Source of the DNA: Bacteroidota bacterium
GTDB taxonomy: Bacteria; Bacteroidota; Bacteroidia; Chitinophagales; Chitinophagaceae
Assembly (NCBI GenBank): GCA_024640255.1
Contig: JAHEFI010000001.1
Location: forward strand, 124,001 to 188,000
Length of the DNA: 64,000 nucleotides
Direction of reading: 5' to 3'
Shown here piece after piece: positions 1 to 8,601 of the stretch. The stretch's first letter is position 1. Every line of letters begins with the position of its first letter. Below the pieces are notes generated by a model. The model had not been told where the DNA came from and ran no database searches. It saw only the letters and a list, made by a program, of their open reading frames with translations. The position numbers and the translations under genes are program-made.

Positions 1-1
1 T

Positions 2-1846
2 CAGCAAGACAACACTACGATTGCATTGCCTAGTGAAGATTATAGACATAGAGCTATAAGAACAAATTCTACTAAACCTGGAATGGGTTTTGCCTATGAA
101 GTAGGTGGTGGTGAAAGTGGATATATCACACAGGATCCAAAGAACCCAGATATTTTTTATGCAGGTAGTCAAGGTGCCTTATTAACTAGAATCAATAGAA
201 TGACTGGTCAGGTTAGAGATGTACAAGTATATCCAAGATTTTTCTCTGGTGAAGAAGCGAAAACCTTACCTGAAAGATGGCAATGGACTTATCCAATTGT
301 TTTCTCTCCAGTAGATCCAAATGTTTTATTTACTTGTTCTCAGCATGTTTGGAAAACTACTAACGAAGGCCAAAGCTGGGAGCAGATTAGCCCAGACTTA
401 ACGTATAATGATACAGCCACATTAGGTGTAAGCGGTGGAGTGATTACAAGAGACATGAATGGTCCAGAAATTTATGGTACTGTTTTTGCATTAGCGCCTT
501 CTTACCATGATGTAAATATTATTTGGGCTGGATCTGATGATGGATTAGTTCATATTACAAAAGATGGCGGAAAGCATTGGGAGAATATCACACCAAAAGA
601 TATGCCTAAGAATACTAGAGTAAGTATTATTGAAGCATCTCATTTTAATGCAGGTACTGCTTATATCGCTGCAAAGCGTTATCAAATGGATGATCGCACA
701 CCTTATATTTGGAAGACGAATGATTTTGGAAAAACATGGACTAAAATAATTTCAGGTATTCGCGCGGATGATTATGTACATGCTGTTAGAGAAGATATTA
801 CCCGCGCGGGTTTATTATATGCAGGTACAGAACATGGTATCTGGGTTTCTTATAATGATGGTGGTAATTGGGAATCTTTAAGTTTAAACTTACCGGATGT
901 ACAAGTGTCTGATGTTCAAGTAACCGATAAAGATGTAGTGATAGGAACACATGGAAGATCTATGTATGTATTAGATGATGTTTCTCCAGTAAGAACCAAA
1001 GACGCTGGAATTCAAGCTGGGCTTCACTTATTTAAACCATACTATGCAGTAAGAACAGTTCAAAAAGCAGTATTCCAATATTATTTAGATAGCACTATCA
1101 AAGATTTAAAAATTGAAATCTTTGATGCAAAAAATAATTTGGTAAATACTTTTGTAGGAGCATTACCAAAAACTAAAAAAGAAAATGGAGAAGCAGACGA
1201 AGATGAGGATGATAGAAAACCACAACCTCCAACAATTAAAAATGGTTTAAATAAATTCGAATGGGATTTAAAATATCCTGCTGCAACTAATTTTAAAGGA
1301 ATGATTTTATGGAGTGCACCAGTGTATGCAGGACCAACAGCAGTTCCAGGTAATTATAAAGTATCTATTACTGCTGGTGGAAAAACAGTGAGTGAAAATT
1401 TTGAAATCAAAATGGATCCTAGAGTGAATGATGTTACTCTTGCTGACATGCAAGAGAAATTTAATTTATCAATTCAAATTAGAGATGAGGTAAGTAAAGC
1501 AAATGAAGCAGTGATTAAAATTCGTGCCATTAAAGAAAAAATAAACGAAGAAGCAAAAACAAAAAACACCACTGTCTCTAAAGCGAATCAAGCATTGATA
1601 ACGGAGCTTTCTGCTATTGAGGAGAATCTTTATCAGGTGCGTAACCAAAGCTCTCAAGACCCATTAAACTTCCCTATTAAATTGAATAATAAACTAGCCT
1701 CATTATTGAGAGTAGTGGAATCTGGGGATTATAAGCCAACAGCTGGTTCTTATAAGGTATTTGAAGAATTAAAGGCGGAATTAGCATTGGAAATCAATCA
1801 CTTAGACAAGGTATTAGCTCAAAAAACCATTAAAAAATATTTGTAA
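2..1846 (+). CDS. Sortilin/VPS10-type BNR beta-propeller protein, C-terminal part (5' end outside window)
   Basis: The frame is open from base 2, so the visible part is the C-terminal two thirds of a longer gene; no start should be assigned here. It holds Asp-box (BNR) repeats of the S/T-x-D-x-G-x-x-W type, for example TNEGQSWEQI, TKDGGKHWENI, TNDFGKTWTKI and YNDGGNWESL, followed by an acidic spacer (about residues 390-410 of the visible part) and a C-terminal beta-sandwich plus helical segment. It is a paralog of the full-length protein at 46230-49112: the segment LAPSYHDVNIIWAGSDDGLV matches LAPSYKNINTLWAGTDDGLI there. Bacteroidota encode many such secreted WD40/YVTN/BNR-like proteins, often annotated as glycosyl hydrolase-like, but no catalytic activity can be read from the repeats. 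Family call is firm, function unknown. Confidence 0.85.
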   Translation, partial: QQDNTTIALPSEDYRHRAIRTNSTKPGMGFAYEVGGGESGYITQDPKNPDIFYAGSQGALLTRINRMTGQVRDVQVYPRFFSGEEAKTLPERWQWTYPIVFSPVDPNVLFTCSQHVWKTTNEGQSWEQISPDLTYNDTATLGVSGGVITRDMNGPEIYGTVFALAPSYHDVNIIWAGSDDGLVHITKDGGKHWENITPKDMPKNTRVSIIEASHFNAGTAYIAAKRYQMDDRTPYIWKTNDFGKTWTKIISGIRADDYVHAVREDITRAGLLYAGTEHGIWVSYNDGGNWESLSLNLPDVQVSDVQVTDKDVVIGTHGRSMYVLDDVSPVRTKDAGIQAGLHLFKPYYAVRTVQKAVFQYYLDSTIKDLKIEIFDAKNNLVNTFVGALPKTKKENGEADEDEDDRKPQPPTIKNGLNKFEWDLKYPAATNFKGMILWSAPVYAGPTAVPGNYKVSITAGGKTVSENFEIKMDPRVNDVTLADMQEKFNLSIQIRDEVSKANEAVIKIRAIKEKINEEAKTKNTTVSKANQALITELSAIEENLYQVRNQSSQDPLNFPIKLNNKLASLLRVVESGDYKPTAGSYKVFEELKAELALEINHLDKVLAQKTIKKYL

Positions 1847-1869
1847 ATAAGGTAAAAACCCTACCTTTG
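1840..1869 (+). promoter_or_regulatory. Bacteroidota-type promoter (TTTG, 18 nt, TACCTTTG)
   Basis: TTTG at 1840-1843 is followed after 18 bases by TACCTTTG at 1862-1869, an exact match to the Bacteroidota sigma-A consensus TTTG-N(17-23)-TAnnTTTG. It would start a transcript near 1876, about 140 bases before the ATG at 2019. The same bases form a short AAGGTA/TACCTT hairpin (1849-1867), so a weak terminator for the upstream gene is an alternative reading. Confidence 0.5.
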
Positions 1870-1889
1870 ATATATCATCAAGAAGCCTT

Positions 1890-1965
1890 TAGTGGCTGCC
1901 AACCGAGAGAGTCGAACTCCGCGGTGGTAAAATCGATGAGGACTTACTGTCAAAAGCAAACGTAA
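1890..1965 (+). ncRNA. Candidate structured 5' leader or small RNA, unidentified
   Basis: This stretch is visibly richer in G+C than its surroundings. It can fold as GCC/GGC (about 1894-1905), then CCA-A-CCG (about 1899-1905) pairing with CGGTGG (about 1922-1927) with a bulged A, closing an inner GAG/CTC stem with a TCGAA loop. It lies directly downstream of the promoter at 1840-1869 and upstream of the small protein at 2019. I do not recognise a named riboswitch or sRNA class. Read on the minus strand it resembles the 3' part of a tRNA (a GTTCGACTC T-loop), but no matching 5' half is present. Confidence 0.3.
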
Positions 1966-2018
1966 TTTCCTTGTACATTTTTCTTGGTGTGAAATTTTAA
2001 CCATTAAAACTTCATGCC

Positions 2019-2447
2019 ATGTCGGATTCAAAAAACAAATCTTTAACTACAACAGACAAACTGTTAGTGGAATTGAATAACAATGCCTTGTTATTTGCTA
2101 CTAACGGAAAACGTATTTACAATTTAATAGTAACCGCTCAAACAAAGGGTTCTATCAAAGGCCATGTATATTTTGAGTACTTACATCGCAAATTTGAGTG
2201 TGAATTAATTTTACAGGCTAACCAAATTAGTTTGACTGCATTAACCCCAAGTTTATTAACACCTGCGGGTTTATTTAAAGTAGAAGCTGCAAGTATTGCT
2301 GTTGATACTTACTTAAATGATTTAGGGATTATTACACAAAAAGGAGATGAAACCATTGGCTGGTTGATTTTAGATATCATTAACCACTTTAATGCATGTC
2401 GGCTCAAACCTAGAAATAGCAAGCAGTTCCGTTCTCAGCTGAACTAG
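2019..2447 (+). CDS. Conserved-looking small protein of unknown function (142 aa)
   Basis: The ATG at 2019 opens a 142-residue soluble, mixed alpha/beta protein with no signal peptide or membrane segment. I do not recognise the family. The first half (about residues 15-75) reads as alternating beta strands (ALLFATNGKRIYNLIV, GHVYFEYLHRKFECELIL), the second half is more helical and ends in a basic tail (CRLKPRNSKQFRSQLN). It stands alone between the sortilin-like gene and the VWA/MoxR pair, about 80 bases upstream of the latter and on the same strand. Its 5' region carries a good promoter and a structured leader, suggesting independent regulation. Codon use is like the neighbours, so it is probably real; any function would be a guess. 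Confidence 0.7.
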   Translation: MSDSKNKSLTTTDKLLVELNNNALLFATNGKRIYNLIVTAQTKGSIKGHVYFEYLHRKFECELILQANQISLTALTPSLLTPAGLFKVEAASIAVDTYLNDLGIITQKGDETIGWLILDIINHFNACRLKPRNSKQFRSQLN

Positions 2448-2512
2448 TTTACCTTTTATGGAAAAAAGGCTTTTGTAATGCATTTAAAACAAATCCACCC
2501 GTTGTTTTGTTA

Positions 2513-2520
2513 TAATTTTG
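2513..2520 (+). promoter_or_regulatory. Possible -7 box (TAATTTTG) of the VWA/MoxR operon
   Basis: TAATTTTG matches TAnnTTTG exactly and sits ten bases before the ATG at 2530, which would give an almost leaderless transcript. No good TTG element lies 17-23 bases upstream, so this is weak support. Confidence 0.25.
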
Positions 2521-2529
2521 CATTCTATC

Positions 2530-3627
2530 ATGATCGGACATCGTTTTTTACCATTTAATCCAAAAGAGCAAGGCAAGACCAAGTTTGAACAATTACTTGA
2601 TCTGTTTACGCAATTACTTACCTATACCAATGGGGATGCTACTGAAGCATTGGATTGGTTAAATCAATTAGATCGTCAACACAATTTAACAGACGATCAA
2701 TATGGTATGGGTGATTTTATTGAAGACCTAAAACAAAATGGTTACTTAACAGAAAATCAACAAGATGGTAGTTTTAAAATTACCGCTAAGTCCGAACAAA
2801 CTATTCGTAAAAAAAGTTTAGAAGAGATTTTCGGAAAACTAAAAAAATCTAAACAAGGCAATCATCAAACCAATAAACCTGGCCCAAGCAGTGAGCTGAA
2901 TCCAGATACTCGTGCGTTTCAGTTTGGTGACATGTTAGAGCAAATAGATTTTACAGAGAGTATTCGTAATGCTCAAATTAATAGAGGGGTTGAGGCATTT
3001 AGTATGCAGGAAGAAGATTTGATGATTAGAGAGAGTGATTTTAAAACCCAAACTTCTACTGTATTAATGATTGATATTTCTCACTCTATGATTTTATATG
3101 GAGAAGATAGAATCACCCCTGCAAAGAAAGTGGCTATGGCGCTTTCTGAATTAATTACGACTAAATATCCTAAAGACACTTTGGACATTGTGGTGTTTGG
3201 TAATGATGCATGGAGTATTGAAATTAAAGACCTGCCTTATTTACAAGTAGGTCCTTATCATACCAATACTGTTGCTGGATTGGAGTTAGCGATGGATTTA
3301 TTAAGAAGAAGAAAAAATCCCAACAAACAAATTTTTATGATTACCGATGGTAAGCCTACTTGTTTGAAAATTGGTAAAAAATATTATAAGAATAGTTTTG
3401 GATTAGACAGAAAAGTAGTGAACCGTTGTATTAATTTGGCGGGACAATGTAAAAAATTAAAAATTCCTATTACTACTTTCATGATTGCTTCGGATCCATA
3501 CTTGCAAAATTTTGTACAAGAGTTTACAGAAATGAATAATGGAAAAGCCTTTTATGCTTCATTAGATAAGCTAGGTGCTTTCTTGTTCAATGATTTTGAA
3601 AGTGGCAAAAGAAAAACACTTTATTAA
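2530..3627 (+). CDS. VWA (von Willebrand factor A) domain protein, MoxR partner
   Basis: A 365-residue cytoplasmic protein; the ATG at 2530 is preferred over an in-frame TTG at 2518. Residues 1-170 are helical and hydrophilic; residues 175-360 form a VWA domain. The MIDAS metal site is visible: DISHSM (D182, S184, S186) and a later ITDGKPT strand end. It lies 21 bases upstream of the MoxR-like AAA+ ATPase, the classical pairing in which the ATPase and a VWA protein act together in metal insertion or complex maturation. The same pairing exists in magnesium chelatase (BchI/BchD), but no tetrapyrrole genes are present, so a generic MoxR/VWA chaperone role is more likely. Target unknown. Confidence 0.88.
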   Translation: MIGHRFLPFNPKEQGKTKFEQLLDLFTQLLTYTNGDATEALDWLNQLDRQHNLTDDQYGMGDFIEDLKQNGYLTENQQDGSFKITAKSEQTIRKKSLEEIFGKLKKSKQGNHQTNKPGPSSELNPDTRAFQFGDMLEQIDFTESIRNAQINRGVEAFSMQEEDLMIRESDFKTQTSTVLMIDISHSMILYGEDRITPAKKVAMALSELITTKYPKDTLDIVVFGNDAWSIEIKDLPYLQVGPYHTNTVAGLELAMDLLRRRKNPNKQIFMITDGKPTCLKIGKKYYKNSFGLDRKVVNRCINLAGQCKKLKIPITTFMIASDPYLQNFVQEFTEMNNGKAFYASLDKLGAFLFNDFESGKRKTLY

Positions 3628-3648
3628 AAAGAAATTTAAAGACTTACA

Positions 3649-5187
3649 ATGAATATTGAAAAAATTACGACACTGGGTCAATTGAAGAAAAGCGGTTATG
3701 TAGCTAAATCTATTAAAGATGAGGTTAGAGATAACTTAATACATAGTATTCAAAACAAAGAGAATCCATTTACTGGAATCATGGGTTATGAAGACACTGT
3801 TATTCCTGATACAGAAAGAGCTATTTTAAGTAGACATAATATTTTGTTTTTAGGGTTAAGAGGACAAGCGAAAACAAGAATGGCTCGTCAAATGGTTTAT
3901 TTATTAGATGAGTATATTCCAGTGGTAGCAGGAAGCGAAGTGAATGATGATCCTTTAAAACCATTCAGTAAGTATGCGATTGATACTATTGCAGAGTTGG
4001 GGGATAAGACACCTATTCAATGGTTACACCGTTCTGAGAGATATGGTGAGAAGTTAGCTACACCAGATGTAAGTGTGGCAGATTTGATTGGAGATATTGA
4101 TCCTATTAAAGCGGCCAATCTTAAACTTAGTTTCTCTGATGAGAAAGTAATTCACTATGGAATTATACCAAGAAGCAATAGAGGCATTTTTGTAATTAAT
4201 GAATTGCCCGATTTACAAGCTAGAATTCAGGTTTCTTTATTCAATATTTTACAAGAAGGCGATATTCAAATTCGTGGTTTTAAATTAAGAATGCCATTGG
4301 ATATTTTATTTGTATTTACGGCTAATCCCGAAGACTATACGAATAGAGGAAGTATTGTTACCCCTTTAAAAGATCGTATTCAAAGTCAGATCTTAACGCA
4401 TTATCCAAAAAGTATTGAAACCTCTTTAATGATTACAGAGCAAGAGGCTAAAATAAATGATGCGCAGAAAAAATTAGTGAGCATAAGTGATTTAGCAAAG
4501 CGTTTGGTAGAGCAGGTTGCTTTTGAAGCTAGATCTAATGAATATGTAGATAAGAAAAGTGGTGTAAGTGCGAGATTGACGATTGCTGCTTTTGAAAATG
4601 CAGTGAGCAGTGCAGAAAGAAGAGCAATCATGCACAATGAAAAAAATACACAGGTTTGGATCAGTGATTTAACAGGAATTATTCCTTCTATCACTGGTAA
4701 AATAGAATTAGTGTATGAGGGCGAACAAGAAGGTCCATATGAAGTGGCTTTAAATTTATTAAACAAGTCTATTCGTAATCAGTTTATTCAATATTTCCCT
4801 AATCCGGAACTCAATAAGAAAAGAAAAACCAATAAAAAATCTGCAGAAGAGCCTGCTGTCGAAAACCCTTATAAATTAATCACTGCATGGTTTGATGCTG
4901 GTAATCATTTGGATTTATTCTTGGACATGAAAGATGCGGATAAAATTGCTGCTTTATATAAAGTTGATGGCTTATACGGGGTGGTTAAAAAACATTATCC
5001 TCATGCGAATGAACTAGAGTCTGCTTTATTAATGGAGTTTGTTTTACATGGTTTAGCAGCCTTCTCTATGATTAATAAGAAAATGATTGACGGTAAGATT
5101 GAGTTCAAGGATTTGATGGGAAGTATCATGAACTTAGGTAATATGGGCTTTGGAGAGGATGATTTTAACGAAGGGGATTATCAATAG
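3649..5187 (+). CDS. MoxR/magnesium chelatase-like AAA+ ATPase
   Basis: A 512-residue AAA+ ATPase. The Walker A loop is GLRGQAKT (residues 69-76) and the Walker B strand FVINE (181-185), followed by the sensor region VFTANPEDYTNRG typical of MoxR/BchI-like ATPases with a helix-2 insert. Residues 330-510 form a longer C-terminal helical extension than in small MoxR proteins (about 330 aa). It is encoded 21 bases after the VWA protein and very probably works with it as an ATP-driven chaperone or chelatase-like machine; the substrate is not evident. The stop codon TAG is directly followed by the inverted repeat that precedes the next gene. Confidence 0.9.
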   Translation: MNIEKITTLGQLKKSGYVAKSIKDEVRDNLIHSIQNKENPFTGIMGYEDTVIPDTERAILSRHNILFLGLRGQAKTRMARQMVYLLDEYIPVVAGSEVNDDPLKPFSKYAIDTIAELGDKTPIQWLHRSERYGEKLATPDVSVADLIGDIDPIKAANLKLSFSDEKVIHYGIIPRSNRGIFVINELPDLQARIQVSLFNILQEGDIQIRGFKLRMPLDILFVFTANPEDYTNRGSIVTPLKDRIQSQILTHYPKSIETSLMITEQEAKINDAQKKLVSISDLAKRLVEQVAFEARSNEYVDKKSGVSARLTIAAFENAVSSAERRAIMHNEKNTQVWISDLTGIIPSITGKIELVYEGEQEGPYEVALNLLNKSIRNQFIQYFPNPELNKKRKTNKKSAEEPAVENPYKLITAWFDAGNHLDLFLDMKDADKIAALYKVDGLYGVVKKHYPHANELESALLMEFVLHGLAAFSMINKKMIDGKIEFKDLMGSIMNLGNMGFGEDDFNEGDYQ

Positions 5188-5203
5188 TTGAGTACTAAAT
5201 TGT

Positions 5204-5228
5204 ATATTGTATACAAATTATACAATAT
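5204..5228. promoter_or_regulatory. 10-bp inverted repeat overlapping the glyoxalase start codon
   Basis: ATATTGTATA (5204-5213) and TATACAATAT (5219-5228) are perfect inverted copies separated by CAAAT, and the right arm covers the A and T of the ATG at 5227. A dimeric repressor site or a start-codon-sequestering hairpin are both possible. Seen directly; role is inference. Confidence 0.35.
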
Positions 5229-5709
5229 GCCCATCAAGTCTCTTTCTATTGCTACTATCTTTTTAATGTCATGTATTTGCTCAAATAATTTATTTGCTCA
5301 GAATACTGCTACCAAAGAAGCTAAGCCAAAAGCAGTATTAAATCATACAGCTCTTTTTGTAGTTGATTTAAAAAAGTCAGGAGATTTTTATCATAATATT
5401 ATTGGATTAGATACTATCCCAGAACCTTTTCATGATAATGCACATATTTGGATGAAGACATCTCCCTATAGTGCTTTACATATTATTTTAGGAGCTGATA
5501 AGGTTAAAGACTATTATAAAAATCAGCATACTTGTTTTTCAGTGGCTAATTTTGATGTTTTTATTTCTAAATTAAAACAAGATGGTATTTCTTTTGAAGA
5601 TGTAGCAGGCAAGAAAAATGCAATTACTACAAGAATTGACGGAGTACATCAGGTTTGGTTACAAGATCCAGATGGATACTGGTTAGAAATCAATGATATT
5701 AATTATTAA
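5227..5709 (+). CDS. Secreted glyoxalase/bleomycin resistance (VOC) fold protein
   Basis: The ATG at 5227 gives a 160-residue protein; the upstream in-frame TTG would put charged residues before the signal peptide. The N-terminus is a signal peptide ending near NLFAQN; an LMSC motif inside it could alternatively be read as a lipobox. Residues 35-160 are one vicinal-oxygen-chelate domain: HTALFVVDLKKSGDFYHNII at the start and VWLQDPDGYWLEIND at the end, with the metal-ligand pattern H...E expected of the fold. Export of a VOC protein is typical of Bacteroidota and Planctomycetes, but the substrate cannot be read. It follows the MoxR gene by 39 bases and converges with the exchanger gene, overlapping its end by 11 bases. 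Confidence 0.8.
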   Translation: MPIKSLSIATIFLMSCICSNNLFAQNTATKEAKPKAVLNHTALFVVDLKKSGDFYHNIIGLDTIPEPFHDNAHIWMKTSPYSALHIILGADKVKDYYKNQHTCFSVANFDVFISKLKQDGISFEDVAGKKNAITTRIDGVHQVWLQDPDGYWLEINDINY

Positions 5710-6721
5710 TATAGAGAAGACCTACAATACTTACTAAATAAAGTATTAGCACAATAATAGAGTCTATACCCATTCTTAAAAATTGTTTCTTGGAATGAAA
5801 CAACATGCCAATCATATAAATGGTGGTTAATAATATTCCTACTGATGTTAAATAAATATCAGAAACTTTTAAACCTGGTAGGATAGATTCCCCGCCAATT
5901 AAGGCTGCCATTAAAAACAGAACAGGTAAAAAAGCATTACCACCAAATATATCACTCACAGCCATTTGATAATCTCTAATTTTTGCTGAAGCAATACCAG
6001 TAGATATTTCAGGCAATGCGGTACATAATGCTAAGATGGTTGCACCAAATACAATGCCATCCATTCCCCATCTTTTAGATAAAACCTCTCCACTCACTTC
6101 TAGTCCATAACCAGCCAATAGTGTAATAATCGCTCCAAGAATTGTTACTATTATTGCTTTCTTCACCTTTACTGTTGAAAGCACAATGTTATTTGTCTGA
6201 TGCTTAGAAACTTTTTTGATTTGATTTAATTGGTATAATCTTTTAATACCCCATATTGATACTAACCAAGTAAATAGTATGATCCACTCAAAAGCGGTGG
6301 TATGTCTTAAATAATGATATGTAGGAAATTTATTTGCTGCTATTACTAAACTTAAAATTATAATTACCGTAAGTCCTTCAAATAATAATATTTTGGAATG
6401 ACCCTTTAGGGTAAGAGGTGCTTTTCTTCCTACTCCATAAATATCAATTAAGACCAACACTGCAGTTTGTATAGCTATTCCCCCAAGTATATTACTCACA
6501 GCAATATCATAATCATGATTGAAAGCTGCAACTGCAGTAATAGCAATTTCGGGTAGGTTGGTTATGATGGCTAAAAATACAATGCCACCAATGGCTTCGC
6601 CCCAACCATAATGATTCACAATTTCATCTATTGCTTTTGAAAGTTTAATCCCGAACACCCAAATTAGTAAAGCACATACTACAAATAGGATTCCCAATGC
6701 CCAACTACTATAAATAATCAT
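5699..6721 (-). CDS. CaCA-family sodium/calcium (cation/proton) exchanger
   Basis: A 340-residue inner-membrane protein with about ten to eleven hydrophobic helices. The two inverted alpha repeats that define the Ca2+/cation antiporter superfamily are clear: alpha-1 around residues 45-85 with TNLPE and alpha-2 around 222-265 with TALPE followed by SDIFGGNAF. The acidic residue in each LPE motif is the expected ion ligand. It is nearest to the CAX/YrbG group; ion selectivity (Na+, H+ or K+ against Ca2+) cannot be settled from sequence. Its start codon lies one base after the stop of the upstream minus-strand isomerase-like gene, so both are probably cotranscribed, though their functions look unrelated. 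Confidence 0.88.
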   Translation of the reverse strand: MIIYSSWALGILFVVCALLIWVFGIKLSKAIDEIVNHYGWGEAIGGIVFLAIITNLPEIAITAVAAFNHDYDIAVSNILGGIAIQTAVLVLIDIYGVGRKAPLTLKGHSKILLFEGLTVIIILSLVIAANKFPTYHYLRHTTAFEWIILFTWLVSIWGIKRLYQLNQIKKVSKHQTNNIVLSTVKVKKAIIVTILGAIITLLAGYGLEVSGEVLSKRWGMDGIVFGATILALCTALPEISTGIASAKIRDYQMAVSDIFGGNAFLPVLFLMAALIGGESILPGLKVSDIYLTSVGILLTTIYMIGMLFHSKKQFLRMGIDSIIVLILYLVSIVGLLYINN

Positions 6722-6722
6722 G

Positions 6723-7682
6723 TTATTTTTTTAGTGCAGCACAGAAATCAAAGCTTCTTTTTAAAGCAATTTCTGGATGAGCTACAATATCTTGTTCAAC
6801 TACACAATGATCTAATCCATTTTCTTTTGCAACTGCTAAAATGTTTTTTAAATCCAAAACCCCATCACCTGCAGTAGTCATTTCTCCCCATAGTGCTGTC
6901 CATTGATTGGGACTGCCTCCATCTCCAGAGAATCTTACTTTCTTTTTCATGTCTTTGACATGCATTAGTTTATATCTTCCCTTGTTTGCTTTTAATAAAG
7001 CTATTGGATCTGCACCACCAGCTGTTGTCCAGAATAAATCCATTTCTAACCAAACCAAGCTTGGATCTGTTTGCTGTAATATAATATCCAAAGGTAGTAT
7101 ACCATCCATCTTACTTAAACCATAACCATGATTGTGGTAAGCGAAGCGAATGCCTTTTGATTTGGCCTCAGCTCCAATTTTATTAAACAACTCGGCGGTT
7201 CTCTTATAATCGTCAATTGTTTTTCTATTTTCTTCTGGTATAGAAGGTAGCACCACATAAGTTGCACCTAATTCATTGGCTGCTTCAGCAAGAGGTCCCA
7301 TATTATTTGATAAAGTATCCAAGTCCGTATGCATGGAAGGTACTTTTAAATGGGTTTCTTTTAATATACTCTTTGTTTCTGCTATTGATCTACCAAAAAA
7401 TCCGCTTCCACTAAAACCTACTAAAGGTTCAATGGCTTTCCAGTATGCTTTCTGTTTTGCTGTACTAAAGTTATAAGGTCCATACATTTCTATTTCTTTG
7501 TATCCCATGGTAGATAACATCTGTAGTCCACCTACAAAATCTTTTTCTAAAGTTTTTGGTAAGGAAAAAAGATTCACACAAACATTTTCAAAAAGTGGAC
7601 TAGGGGTATAAGGGGTTTTAGATAAAAAAAGTCCTGCTAAAGATGCTTTTGCAGTATTCTCTAAAAATGCTCTTCTTTTCAT
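6723..7682 (-). CDS. Xylose isomerase-like TIM-barrel sugar phosphate isomerase/epimerase, exported
   Basis: A 319-residue protein of the xylose isomerase-like TIM barrel (AP endonuclease 2) family. The N-terminus MKRRAFLENTAKASLAGLFL is a Tat-like signal with the twin arginine. Expected metal-site acids and histidines are present along the barrel: YHNHGYG (about 182-188), WLEMDLFW (about 212-219), MHVKDMK (about 240) and the final VVEQD (about 296-300). This secreted subgroup is common next to Gfo/Idh and DUF1080 genes in Bacteroidota and Planctomycetes, where it is linked to glycoside catabolism through keto-sugars. No direct partner lies beside it; the operon mate is the exchanger. Family firm, substrate unknown. 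Confidence 0.85.
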   Translation of the reverse strand: MKRRAFLENTAKASLAGLFLSKTPYTPSPLFENVCVNLFSLPKTLEKDFVGGLQMLSTMGYKEIEMYGPYNFSTAKQKAYWKAIEPLVGFSGSGFFGRSIAETKSILKETHLKVPSMHTDLDTLSNNMGPLAEAANELGATYVVLPSIPEENRKTIDDYKRTAELFNKIGAEAKSKGIRFAYHNHGYGLSKMDGILPLDIILQQTDPSLVWLEMDLFWTTAGGADPIALLKANKGRYKLMHVKDMKKKVRFSGDGGSPNQWTALWGEMTTAGDGVLDLKNILAVAKENGLDHCVVEQDIVAHPEIALKRSFDFCAALKK

Positions 7683-7773
7683 TGGTTCAATATTAGTTGG
7701 ATATAAACAATCGCTTTCCTAAGTTAATTTATTATTTTTACATAACCATTATATATCACTTAATTTAAGAAGA

Positions 7774-8601
7774 ATGAGCAATTTGTATTGTTATATTAAT
7801 AAACAGTTTGTAGCTATTGAAAAAGCAGGCGTTTCAGTAACAGATTTATTAGTTCAAAGAGGGTATGGTATTTTTGATTATTTACGCGTTGCAGATAACA
7901 AGCCTTTATTTTTAGAAGATCATTTAGAGCGTTTTTATAATTCATCCAATGCAATGCGTCTTCAGGTTACAGAAACCAAAGAGGAGGTATTAAATATCGT
8001 TCATGAATTAATTAAAATGAACAATTTAAGTTATAGTGGTATTAGATTAATTATTGGTGGTGGTGATTCTGCTGATGGGTATACAATACATCAGCCTAGT
8101 TTATTAATTATTCAACAGCCATTAGCTGCTCCTCCAGATAGTTTAAGTTTACAAGGTATTCGCTTGGCTAGTTTTGATTACCAAAGACAATTGGCAAGGG
8201 TTAAAACCACCGATTATTTAATGGCTATTCATTTACAACCTTGGATGAAAGAGCAAGGAGCTGATGATATTTTATATTATAGCAATGGCATTGTAAGAGA
8301 ATGTCCCAGATCTAATTTCTTTATGGTAAAAAATGGAACAATAATAACTGCTGCTAATAATATGCTACTAGGAATAACTAGAAAAAATATTATCAAAATT
8401 GCTATTGAAAATAATATACCTGTAGAGGAAAGAGATTTTACTATAGAAGAACTTAGAACTGCAGACGAAGCTTTTATTACTAGCTCTACAAAACGAGTTA
8501 CAGCTGTAAAGCAAATTGACGATTATGTTTTACCAGTAATTACCGAGCAGTCAATTGCTTATAAATTATTCAGTTTGCTAAAAGAGAAAGAGCTTAAATA
8601 G
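7774..8601 (+). CDS. Class IV PLP-dependent aminotransferase (BCAT/D-amino acid transaminase/ADC lyase fold)
   Basis: A 275-residue cytoplasmic enzyme of fold type IV. The N-terminal QRGYGIFDYLRV motif, the Schiff-base lysine K144 in RVKTTDYL, and the C-terminal ILYYSNGIVRECPRSNFF, with glutamate and arginine-serine-asparagine contacts to the cofactor, all fit. Length and motifs are shared by branched-chain aminotransferases, D-amino acid transaminases and aminodeoxychorismate lyase, and I cannot separate these by eye; the RECPRSNFF variant is typical of the Bacteroidota annotated only as aminotransferase class IV. The 3' end overlaps the end of blh by 8 bases in convergent orientation, a tight arrangement with no terminator between them. 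Confidence 0.88.
   Translation: MSNLYCYINKQFVAIEKAGVSVTDLLVQRGYGIFDYLRVADNKPLFLEDHLERFYNSSNAMRLQVTETKEEVLNIVHELIKMNNLSYSGIRLIIGGGDSADGYTIHQPSLLIIQQPLAAPPDSLSLQGIRLASFDYQRQLARVKTTDYLMAIHLQPWMKEQGADDILYYSNGIVRECPRSNFFMVKNGTIITAANNMLLGITRKNIIKIAIENNIPVEERDFTIEELRTADEAFITSSTKRVTAVKQIDDYVLPVITEQSIAYKLFSLLKEKELK

Noticed and set aside
1893..1925. Minus-strand sequence like the 3' end of a tRNA (GGAGTTCGACTCTCTCGG...)
   Set aside because: The T-arm is imperfect, no 5' acceptor or D-arm is present within 100 bases, and no CCA end fits; kept only as a remark under the leader.
3649..5187. Magnesium chelatase subunit of chlorophyll synthesis
   Set aside because: MoxR-like motifs and the VWA neighbour fit a general chaperone pair, and no other tetrapyrrole gene is present.
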